Assembly: GCA_029287335.1 (NCBI GenBank)
Contig: JARFRI010000208.1
Span: forward strand, 1-8,612
Source: Phycisphaera sp.
GTDB taxonomy: Bacteria > Planctomycetota > Phycisphaerae > Phycisphaerales > Phycisphaeraceae
DNA length: 8,612 bases
Direction of reading: 5' to 3'
Each line of letters starts with the position of its first letter. Within the stretch, counting starts at the first letter, position 1. Position numbers and translations under genes: made by a program. Positions 1 through 5,864 of the stretch are shown here, one piece after another. Under the pieces are notes generated by a model. That model was not told the DNA's origin and did not search any database. It saw only the letters and a list, made by a program, of their open reading frames with translations.

Positions 1-210
1 CTAACAGCTGCGCGGCAGACTCGCTCCTAATAAGCATCCCATTAAATAAACGAGCGACTTAAAAGCTCCTGGCGGAAGCCCGGAGCAGCCACCGTATCCA
101 CAATTTGGAGGTGACGAGCAGTATCAGATGGTTGCACATGGCTTCCGCCCGGTGCTATGAAACGCATCAATACCTTTTGGGATGCGTATAATCCCCCGCG
201 CAGCTGTTAG
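1..210 (+). other. Candidate structured RNA or leader element closed by a perfect 15-bp inverted repeat
   Basis: Positions 1-15 are the exact reverse complement of 196-210. Inside this closing stem several helices fit one four-way-junction fold: 21-26 with 52-57, a long arm starting at 71-80 with 140-149 (10 perfect pairs), and a hairpin 162-168 with 181-187. The long arm continues as 85-89 with 131-135, 90-93 with 110-113 and 97-100 with 106-109. One pair in the arm (G88-T132) is a G-U wobble in + strand RNA but would be a C-A mismatch in the opposite transcript, which weakly favours + strand sense. I do not recognise it as RNase P, tmRNA, SRP RNA, 6S RNA or a known riboswitch. It could be a free non-coding RNA, the 5' part of the cysK leader, or a small non-autonomous mobile element with terminal inverted repeats. 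The element may extend left of the window. Confidence 0.5.
187..192 (+). promoter_or_regulatory. Possible cysK promoter -10 box with overlapping inverted repeat
   Basis: TATAAT at 187-192 is a perfect match to the bacterial sigma70 -10 consensus and lies 135 bases before the cysK start codon. No good TTGACA-like -35 box is found 16-18 bases upstream. That space is occupied instead by the inverted repeat ACGCATC (162-168) / GATGCGT (181-187), which abuts the -10 box and could be an operator. The competing explanation is that the same bases form a hairpin in a structured RNA. Confidence 0.35.
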
Positions 211-257
211 CTGCGGGCTATTGAACCGCTAACGCTGCACTCGGGCTTGGCAGAGCC
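199..257 (+). repeat. Nested short palindromes before cysK
   Basis: CGCAGCT (199-205) and AGCTGCG (209-215) form a 7-bp hairpin with a 3-nt loop. The overlapping segment 200-211 can instead pair with 228-238 (GTTAGC with GCTAAC and GCAGC with GCTGC, leaving T205 bulged). GGCT (244-247) pairs with AGCC (254-257). No T-run follows, so this is not an intrinsic terminator. It resembles short intergenic palindromic repeats seen in planctomycete genomes; that comparison is from memory, not from a search. Confidence 0.4.
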
Positions 258-327
258 GCTTGCTCAGCGTAATATCAGGGACGCGAGATTGTCTGAAACG
301 AATTCACCGCATAAACGGAGCCCCACC

Positions 328-1293
328 ATGTCCACCAACTTCCTCCACAACAAAACCTACGACAACATCATCCAGACGATCTGCAACACACCGCTGGTCC
401 GCGTCAACAAGATGGCACCGGACAACGGCTCGAAGGTCTTCGTCAAGTGCGAGTTCTTCAACCCCATGGCCAGCGTCAAGGACCGCATCGGCAAAGCCAT
501 GATCGAAGCGGGCGAAGCCGACGGCAAGATCAACGCCGACACGCACATCGTCGAGCCGACCTCCGGCAACACCGGCATCGCGCTGGCCTTCATCTGCGCA
601 TCCCGCGGCTACAAGCTCACCCTCACCATGCCCGAGTCGATGTCCGTCGAGCGTCGCGCGCTGTTGCGAGCCCTCGGCGCCGACCTCGTGCTCACCCCCG
701 CGGCCGAGGGCATGAAGGGCGCGATCAACAAGGCCGCCGAGATCGCTTCACAAGGTGACAACACCTTCATCCCCCAGCAATTCGAGAACCCCGCCAACCC
801 CGCGATCCACTACAAGACCACCGGCCCGGAGATCTGGAACGACACCAACGGCGAAGTCGACATCTTCATCGCTGGCGTCGGCACCGGCGGCACCATCAGC
901 GGCGGCGGTAAGTTCCTCAAAGAACAAAAAGCTTCGGTCCAGGCCATCGCCGTCGAACCCGTCGAGTCGCCCGTCATCAGCCAGACCATGTCCGGCGAAA
1001 CCGTCCAGCCCGGCCCACACAAGATCCAGGGCATCGGTGCCGGCTTCGTGCCCAAGAACTGCAACCTCGACGTCGTCGATAGCGTGCAAAAGATCACCTC
1101 CGACGAAGCATTCAAAGCCGGCCGAGAACTCGCCGCGACCGAAGGCATCTTCGGCGGCATCTCCACCGGTGCCAACGTCCTGGCCGCCTGCCGAATCGCC
1201 GAGGCCAACCCCGGCAAGACCATCGTCACCATCGGCTGCTCCTTCGGCGAACGCTACCTCTCCACCCCGATGTTCGCCGACCTGCAGAACTGA
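328..1293 (+). CDS. cysK: Cysteine synthase (O-acetylserine sulfhydrylase)
   Basis: This PLP enzyme of the cytoplasm joins O-acetylserine and sulfide to give cysteine, the last step of assimilatory sulfur metabolism. The 321-residue product has the usual CysK length and fold-type II motifs in order: NTPLVRVN near residue 20, the Schiff-base lysine K51 in ASVKDRIG, the substrate loop TSGNTG (78-83), the phosphate-binding GTGGTI (185-190), GIFGGISTGA (273-282) and GERYLST near the C-terminus. The pyridine-contact segment reads GCSFGERY rather than the usual PDSGERY. The ATG at 328 is preferred over an in-frame TTG at 247 because GGAG (317-320) sits 7 bases before it and the 27 extra residues resemble no CysK N-terminus. 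It is monocistronic, with its own terminator. No serine acetyltransferase gene is in the window. Cystathionine beta-synthase-like activity is less likely since there is no CBS domain. Confidence 0.95.
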   Translation: MSTNFLHNKTYDNIIQTICNTPLVRVNKMAPDNGSKVFVKCEFFNPMASVKDRIGKAMIEAGEADGKINADTHIVEPTSGNTGIALAFICASRGYKLTLTMPESMSVERRALLRALGADLVLTPAAEGMKGAINKAAEIASQGDNTFIPQQFENPANPAIHYKTTGPEIWNDTNGEVDIFIAGVGTGGTISGGGKFLKEQKASVQAIAVEPVESPVISQTMSGETVQPGPHKIQGIGAGFVPKNCNLDVVDSVQKITSDEAFKAGRELAATEGIFGGISTGANVLAACRIAEANPGKTIVTIGCSFGERYLSTPMFADLQN

Positions 1294-1323
1294 CGCAGAC
1301 CGAAGCACAATCCGTCCATCATC

Positions 1324-1355
1324 AAAGCCCGCGCTCTAAGAATGCGGGCTTTTTT
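1324..1355 (+). terminator. Intrinsic terminator of cysK
   Basis: AAAGCCCGC (1324-1332) pairs perfectly with GCGGGCTTT (1344-1352) across an 11-nt loop, and the T-run 1350-1355 follows on the + strand. It begins 30 bases after the cysK stop codon. Confidence 0.9.
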
Positions 1356-1364
1356 AACAGATGC

Positions 1365-1407
1365 AAAAAAAAACCCGGATCGGCCTGGTTAAAGACCGAT
1401 CCGGGTT
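1365..1407 (-). terminator. Intrinsic terminator of glnA
   Basis: A perfect 12-bp stem, 1372-1383 with 1396-1407, encloses a 12-nt loop. On the minus strand it is followed by nine T residues (A-run 1365-1373 on the + strand). It lies 26 bases past the glnA stop codon and is separate from the cysK terminator, so the two convergent genes each have their own. Confidence 0.92.
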
Positions 1408-1433
1408 AGGAGGAATCAGAGTTGTTCAGACGA

Positions 1434-2471
1434 TCAGGCGGTCTGCAGGTCTAGCGACTTGCATGCGGTCTTGACGGTCTTGATGATCGCGGCGGCGACC
1501 TTGTAGGGGTCGGCAGCCGAGTTGGGTCGGCGGTCTTCGAGCCAGCCCTTGTAGCCCTTCTCAACGGCAGCGATCGGGATGCGGATGGATGCACCGCGGT
1601 CCGACACGCCGTAGGAGAACTTATCGATGGCTTGCGTTTCGTGCAGGCCGGTGAGGCGCTGGTTGTTGTCAGCACCATACACTTCAATGTGTGCCTTAAT
1701 GCGGTCTTGGGTGCCGAAGGCCTCGCAGATCTTGCCGTAGATTTCCTTGGAGCCGCAGGTGCGGAGGATTTCGTTGGAGAAGTTTGCGTGCATGCCCGAG
1801 CCGTTCCAGTCGCCTTTGACTGGCTTACAGTGCCAGCTAATGGACAGGCCGTACTTCTCGCCGATGCGCTCGAGCAGGTATCGGCCGATCCACATTTCGT
1901 CGCCGGCTTGCGCGGCGCCCTTGGCGAAGCCTTGGAATTCCCATTGGCCGGCCATGACTTCGGCGTTGATGCCTTCAACGTTCAGACCTGCATCCAGGCA
2001 CAGGTCAAGGTGTTCTTCAACAAGCTCACGGCCGACAGCGTTTTGGGCACCGACCGAGCAGTAGTATGGACCCTGCGGTGCGGGGTAGCCGCCTGCGGGG
2101 AAGCCGACGGGCAATCCGGTCGACGGGTCCATGATGGTGTATTCCTGTTCGAAACCGAACCAGAAGTCGTTGTCATCGTCGTCGATCAGTGCACGGCCGT
2201 TGGACTCGTGCGGCGTGCCGTCGGCGTTGAGCACCTCGTTCATCACGAGGAAGGCGTTCTTACGGCCCGGATCGGGGCACACAAAGACCGGCTTGAGCAG
2301 CAGGTCAGACTTGCCGCCTTCGGCTTGCTGGGTCGAGGAGCCGTCGAACGACCACATGTCGCAGTCTTCCAGCTTGCCGCTGAAATCGGCGACGACTTTG
2401 GTTTTACTGCGGAGACTCTGGGTGGGCTTGTAGCCGTCCAGCCAAATGTATTCAAGCTTCGATTTGCTCAT
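1434..2471 (-). CDS. glnA: Glutamine synthetase, type II (eukaryote-like)
   Basis: It catalyses ATP-dependent amidation of glutamate with ammonium in the cytoplasm. At 345 residues it matches GSII, not the longer GSI (about 450-470) or GSIII (about 700). The N-terminal beta-grasp part carries FDGSST (42-47). Catalytic-domain signatures follow: FGFEQEYT with metal-ligand glutamates E108 and E110, PQGPYYC (132-138), INAEVMAGQWEFQ (168-180, E171 and E178), GDWNGSGMHANFS (220-232, H228), NQRLTGLHET (270-279), DRGASIRIP (291-299) and LEDRRPNSAADPY (311-323). All catalytic positions I can recall for GSII are present. GSII enzymes lack the adenylylation tyrosine loop of GSI, so control is likely transcriptional or by feedback. 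The start at 2471 has AGGAG at 2484-2488 with a long 12-base spacer. It is convergent with cysK and transcribed alone; no PII or ammonium-transporter gene adjoins it. The symbol glnII is also used. Confidence 0.95.
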   Translation of the reverse strand: MSKSKLEYIWLDGYKPTQSLRSKTKVVADFSGKLEDCDMWSFDGSSTQQAEGGKSDLLLKPVFVCPDPGRKNAFLVMNEVLNADGTPHESNGRALIDDDDNDFWFGFEQEYTIMDPSTGLPVGFPAGGYPAPQGPYYCSVGAQNAVGRELVEEHLDLCLDAGLNVEGINAEVMAGQWEFQGFAKGAAQAGDEMWIGRYLLERIGEKYGLSISWHCKPVKGDWNGSGMHANFSNEILRTCGSKEIYGKICEAFGTQDRIKAHIEVYGADNNQRLTGLHETQAIDKFSYGVSDRGASIRIPIAAVEKGYKGWLEDRRPNSAADPYKVAAAIIKTVKTACKSLDLQTA

Positions 2472-2605
2472 GGTCGCTGACCACTCCTGTCCTGAATGAG
2501 GTTCTTTGAGAAACGACCCATCGTGGGCCTAATCACTTCTACCGAAGTCCAAAATGACTCGAACATCGGTCATGTCCTAGCTACACCGCTATGACATTGA
2601 TGAAC

Positions 2606-2634
2606 ATCATAATCTCAGCAGCACAAAAGTTCAA
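2606..2634 (-). promoter_or_regulatory. Probable sigma70-type promoter of glnA
   Basis: On the minus strand TTGAAC (2629-2634, 4/6 to the -35 consensus) is followed after exactly 17 bases by TATGAT (2606-2611, 5/6 to the -10 consensus). Transcription would start near 2599 and give a 5' leader of about 128 nt. No sigma54-type GG/GC element was seen. The leader contains a possible stem-loop, but it does not match the glutamine riboswitch as I know it. Confidence 0.5.
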
Positions 2635-2751
2635 CGCCTAATCACGCCGCGATGAAAATTTTTATTGCCTAATTATTGCGCAGCTGTGCGCACGTCCTGT
2701 TTTCAACCCCGCCACGGCGAGAAGATGGGGAAATCAGCGGAACCAGCGGTG

Positions 2752-2804
2752 GTGCCCCGCGTCAAAGTGAGATAACGGGCGGACTGGCCGGGCCCGTTGG
2801 GCAT
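2752..2804 (+). other. Hairpin-rich 5' leader before the exported toroid gene
   Basis: AACGGGC (2774-2780) pairs with GCCCGTT (2792-2798) around an 11-nt loop. Directly abutting it, TGCCC (2753-2757) pairs with GGGCA (2799-2803), so the two helices could stack coaxially with a one-sided loop (2758-2773). There is no T-run, so it is not a terminator. It may be a regulatory or stabilising leader of the mRNA starting upstream of 2854; no known riboswitch is recognised. Confidence 0.3.
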
Positions 2805-2853
2805 GTGCCGACTTCCAGGCCAACACCTTCTTCTTATAGAACGGGGACTCACC

Positions 2854-4455
2854 ATGACAACGCAACGACTCCTGATCGCAGCCACCTCGATGACGCTGGC
2901 GATGGCCATGCCTTGGCAGCTCAGCTCAACCTACGCAGGCGGCGATGGACCCACCACGCCGGTCGTCGCCAAAGACGCGCCCGCGCCGGCCGATGCCGAC
3001 CAGCCCAAACCCGACGCACAAGAGGCGCACCAACAAGTCCCCGCCAAAACAAGCTCCGCCCACCTCCTTGCCGATCCCAAGCCACTCTCCGACGAAGTCA
3101 AGAAGGGCCTGCAATGGCTGGTCAGCCATCAACTCGACAACGGCGGCTGGGGCCAGGGCGAAGAGTCCGAACAGATGCGACGCAACGCCAAAGAAAAAGG
3201 CAAGCTCGCTGACACCGCAAACGTCGGCGACACCTGCGCCGCCGCCCTCACCCTCCTCCGCTCCGGCTCGACGCCAAGCTCGGGCACCTACGACGTCAAC
3301 CTTCGGAAAGCCGCGGGCTACGTTTGCGAGTCGATCGAAGCCGCCAACGACGAAGACCTCTACATCACCAAGATCCGCAACACGCGACTGCAGTCCAAGC
3401 TCGGCACGTACGTCGATACCTTCCTCGCTGCGCAACTGCTCAGCGAGTTCAAAGGCAAGATGCCCGACGACAAAGCCAACGAGCGCGTCGACGCCTGCTT
3501 GGCCAAGGTGATCAAAAAGATTGAAGCCCACCAGAACGAAGACGGCAAGTTCGGCGGCCAGGGCTGGGCCATGTCGCTCAACGACGCGATCGCGAACACC
3601 GCACTGAACCGCGCCGCCCAGGCCGGCGCAGAAGTGCAACAAGGCTCGCTTGAGAAGTCACGCAAGAACGCCGCAGCCCTCAACGCCCCGGCCACGCCGG
3701 ACGGCGAAGGTAAGTTCGCCGCGGCAGACGGCACAGCCGGCATCGAACTCTACGGCGCCGCCAACAGCGTCTCAGGTCAGCGCGAAACCGACACCACCTA
3801 CCGCCAGCAGATCGAGCAACAACGCGACGAAATCCGCAAGGTGCTCGAACAGGCCAAGGCCCAGGCCGGCGAAGACAAGGCGGGCAAGGAAATCAAAGAC
3901 CAGGCCGACGCCGTACTTACTCGCCTCGACAAGGCGGGCGATGACGTCGAAGAATCGCAAGCCATCGCATCGAGTGTCGAAGGACTGACACTGGCACTGG
4001 GTTCGGAAGAGTTTGGATTTGATCAAGACAAGCTCGACAGCCTCGCGGGCTTCGGCGATTACAACGGCCGATGGGCGGACAACAAAAAGAATCTAAACGT
4101 CGCCCAGACAGCCGTCGTCAACCGACTCAACGACGACAAGTTCGTCGCGGGCTTTGGCAACAACGGCGGGGAAGAGTTCCTCAGCTACACCCGCATCGGC
4201 GAATCACTCTACATCGAGGGCGGCGAGGCATGGAAAACCTTCGAAAAGAAAATGACCGAGAACCTCACCAACGTGCAGAACAAAGACGGCTCGTGGTCCG
4301 GCCACCACTGCATCACCGGCCGAACCTTCTGCACCTCTGCCGCGCTGAGCGTGCTCATGACCGACCGCATGCACGTGCCCGAGGAACTGCTCGAACAAGC
4401 AAGGCTACAGCAGGCCGAACAAAAGCCACAAGACCTACCCGAAGAAGCCGAGTAA
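2854..4455 (+). CDS. Exported prenyltransferase/squalene-oxidase repeat (alpha/alpha-toroid) protein
   Basis: The protein has 533 residues. Residues 1-28 look like a Sec signal peptide (basic start, hydrophobic stretch, likely cleavage after TYA). A low-complexity Pro/Ala/Asp linker (about 29-75) follows. Toroid repeats with QW-like turns then begin: QLDNGGWG (93-100), QNEDGKFGGQGW (227-238) and QNKDGSWSGHH (475-485), interleaved with helices such as DTCAAALTLL and FCTSAALSVL. A charged, helix-rich insert at about 305-370 looks like a coiled coil and splits the repeat region. The DxDD motif of squalene-hopene cyclases and the GCGEQ motif of thioester domains are absent, so catalysis is doubtful and a binding or scaffold role is possible. 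ATG 2854 has GGGGA at 2843-2847; an in-frame TTG at 2797 is rejected because it would bury the signal peptide. The stop codon abuts the next gene. Its exact function is unknown. Confidence 0.8.
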   Translation: MTTQRLLIAATSMTLAMAMPWQLSSTYAGGDGPTTPVVAKDAPAPADADQPKPDAQEAHQQVPAKTSSAHLLADPKPLSDEVKKGLQWLVSHQLDNGGWGQGEESEQMRRNAKEKGKLADTANVGDTCAAALTLLRSGSTPSSGTYDVNLRKAAGYVCESIEAANDEDLYITKIRNTRLQSKLGTYVDTFLAAQLLSEFKGKMPDDKANERVDACLAKVIKKIEAHQNEDGKFGGQGWAMSLNDAIANTALNRAAQAGAEVQQGSLEKSRKNAAALNAPATPDGEGKFAAADGTAGIELYGAANSVSGQRETDTTYRQQIEQQRDEIRKVLEQAKAQAGEDKAGKEIKDQADAVLTRLDKAGDDVEESQAIASSVEGLTLALGSEEFGFDQDKLDSLAGFGDYNGRWADNKKNLNVAQTAVVNRLNDDKFVAGFGNNGGEEFLSYTRIGESLYIEGGEAWKTFEKKMTENLTNVQNKDGSWSGHHCITGRTFCTSAALSVLMTDRMHVPEELLEQARLQQAEQKPQDLPEEAE

Positions 4456-5769
4456 TTGAACCGCTTGATCCCGAACCATGATTCTCCTTCGTGCCGATCG
4501 CGGATACCTTCCGCGTCGGCATTTTTACGCGCCCTCGTTTCTGTCGCGCTGCTTACTTGCGTCTTGCTGCAGACCGGCTGTACCAGTACAAGCGCGGATA
4601 CAAACGAGCAACTGCGTGCCGACCTTGACGCGGCAATCGAGCAAGCCGCCGACTACCTTGAAACCCAACAAGCCGACAACGGCAGCTGGCCCTCACAAAC
4701 CTACGGCCTGTTCCGCGACGGCGTGGCGCTCACGCCGCACGTGCTGCGCTCACTGGCCCAAACAGAGCCGAATAACACCGCGGTCCAAGATGGATTAGAT
4801 TTCATCGGCCAGCACATCGAAGCTGTCGTCGATGGCGAGGGCGTCTGGCGATTGAAGCCCGCGGTCAGAGGCCCGGTCTATTTCTGTGCCGACACCTGGC
4901 TGGCGCTCGAGCACGCAGACAAACCGGACATTCCCGACCGTTACAAACATGCGACCCTCAAACTTGTTCTCAAGCGTCTTCAGATCTCAAACGACAGAGC
5001 ACCATCCTTCGCGCAACATGGCGGCTGGGGCTATGGCATCAAACCCTTTGATAACCTGCCTGATGACATCGATTGGATCGAAACCTTCGACCACGGCAGG
5101 GCAAAGGACCGCATCTTTCCCAACCTATCCGCCAACATCAGCGCGACGGTTTACGCCCTCGATGTACTTGCACCAAGACCATCGAATAAACCCTTTCGCG
5201 ATACACGCTACACGTGGGCACCGATCAAATATCCCGCCCTCGCCTTCGCAGCCCGCTGCCAAAACTTCGAATCCGGCGACGACCGCTTCGACGACGGCGG
5301 CTTCTTCTTCAACCCCGCAGACGCCGCGCGTAACAAGGGCGGCCCCGCCGGCACCGACAAGCACGGCTACGCACGCTTCCACTCCTCCGGCTCCTCCACC
5401 GCCGACGGCCTGCGCGTCTTGCTGCTCTGCCGTGTCGAAAAAGACGACCCGCGAATCCTCGCCGCCCGTGACTGGCTCTTCAAACACTTCGACCCCGAGC
5501 ACAACCCGGGCACCTTCAACGAAGACCGTAAAATCCTCCGCGATGCGTACTACTTCTACTACGCCGCATCCGTCGCCGATACGTTCACGCTGCTGGGCGA
5601 TGGGCCGGACGACTGGGCTCAAGACCTCGCCAAAGCCTTGATTAGCAAGCAAATCAACGACGGCTCGTTCGCCAACCCCTTCACGGATGGCAAAGAAGAC
5701 GACCCACTGATCGCCACGCCTTTTGCACTGCGTGCGATGCTGGCTTGCCGTGAGGCCATGGGCCAGTAA
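4456..5769 (+). CDS. Lipoprotein with prenyltransferase/squalene-oxidase-type repeats
   Basis: The product is 437 residues if it starts at TTG 4456, immediately after the upstream stop codon; TTG 4465 is an alternative. No in-frame ATG precedes the signal. Residues 22-42 form a lipoprotein signal ending in the lipobox LQTGC with C42 as the likely lipidated residue. The mature part has toroid-type features: QQADNGSW (71-78), QHGGWGYG (187-194), DDGGFFFNP (279-287), SGSSTADGLRVLLLC (311-325) and QINDGSFANP (399-408), each followed by hydrophobic helices. It is related in architecture to the preceding protein but lacks the coiled-coil insert and shows little direct similarity by eye. The zero-base gap and lack of a clear ribosome-binding site point to translational coupling. 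No cyclase DxDD motif is seen. Its role is unknown; the export signals place both proteins at the membrane/periplasm. Confidence 0.8.
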   Translation: MNRLIPNHDSPSCRSRIPSASAFLRALVSVALLTCVLLQTGCTSTSADTNEQLRADLDAAIEQAADYLETQQADNGSWPSQTYGLFRDGVALTPHVLRSLAQTEPNNTAVQDGLDFIGQHIEAVVDGEGVWRLKPAVRGPVYFCADTWLALEHADKPDIPDRYKHATLKLVLKRLQISNDRAPSFAQHGGWGYGIKPFDNLPDDIDWIETFDHGRAKDRIFPNLSANISATVYALDVLAPRPSNKPFRDTRYTWAPIKYPALAFAARCQNFESGDDRFDDGGFFFNPADAARNKGGPAGTDKHGYARFHSSGSSTADGLRVLLLCRVEKDDPRILAARDWLFKHFDPEHNPGTFNEDRKILRDAYYFYYAASVADTFTLLGDGPDDWAQDLAKALISKQINDGSFANPFTDGKEDDPLIATPFALRAMLACREAMGQ

Positions 5770-5831
5770 ATCACATTTAATGAGCCCTCTGCAATTCCTG
5801 AAACGCATCGAGATCCCACTCGTCACGTAGC

Positions 5832-5837
5832 TATACT
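5832..5837 (+). promoter_or_regulatory. Weak -10-like box before the PSD1 gene
   Basis: TATACT at 5832-5837 matches the -10 consensus at 5/6, about 30 bases before the start codon, but no acceptable -35 box lies 16-18 bases upstream. The 95-base gap after the toroid lipoprotein could hold a secondary promoter. No terminator hairpin was found in the gap, so read-through from the upstream genes is also possible. Confidence 0.25.
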
Positions 5838-5864
5838 GACAAGGGTCAAATCGTCGTTATTAGG

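Larger units (their letters stand above)
2472..2853. other. Divergent intergenic region between glnA and the toroid gene cluster
   Basis: This 382-base gap has two parts. The left part (2472 to about 2680) is more AT-rich than the coding DNA and holds the glnA leader and promoter. The right part (about 2681-2853) is GC-rich and rich in inverted repeats. At its boundary TGCGCA (2677-2682) and TGCGCA (2687-2692) form a 6-bp hairpin around GCTG. No convincing -35/-10 pair was found for the rightward genes, and no short ORF with a good ribosome-binding site was seen. Confidence 0.6.

Noticed and set aside
158..168. TGAAACGCATC shared with 5799-5809, both upstream of -10-like boxes
   Set aside because: An 11-base match is expected several times by chance in a window of this size, and the distance to the -10 box differs (18 versus 22 bases).
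1..210. Known RNAs: RNase P, tmRNA, SRP RNA, 6S RNA, SAM or cobalamin riboswitch
   Set aside because: None of the conserved sequence blocks I know for these families is present; the GGAGCAGCC segment at 82-90 only superficially resembles the SRP RNA core.
247..327. N-terminal extension of CysK from TTG 247
   Set aside because: ATG 328 has a good Shine-Dalgarno at 7 bases and gives the normal CysK N-terminus; the extension overlaps palindromic intergenic sequence.
1632..2480. 282-codon open frame antisense to glnA
   Set aside because: It mirrors the conserved glnA frame in GC-rich DNA, and its translation resembles no protein family.
2472..2599. Glutamine riboswitch in the glnA leader
   Set aside because: One bulged stem-loop can be drawn, but the conserved core of the glnA RNA motif is not recognisable.
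2835..2840. TATAGA as a promoter -10 box for the gene at 2854
   Set aside because: It lies 13 bases before the ATG, would leave no room for a ribosome-binding site in the transcript, and has no -35 partner.
2926..3642. Long antisense frame within the exported toroid gene
   Set aside because: Overlaps a gene with a clear signal peptide and repeats; the composition (runs of G, V, A, D) is typical of a GC-rich shadow frame.
4478..4798. ATG-started frame overlapping the start of the toroid lipoprotein
   Set aside because: Frame 4456-5769 has the lipobox and repeats throughout; this frame gives a Ser/Thr/Arg/Pro-rich product without motifs.
5125..5826. 233-codon antisense frame over the toroid lipoprotein
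   Set aside because: Same shadow-frame composition, no ribosome-binding site or recognisable motif.
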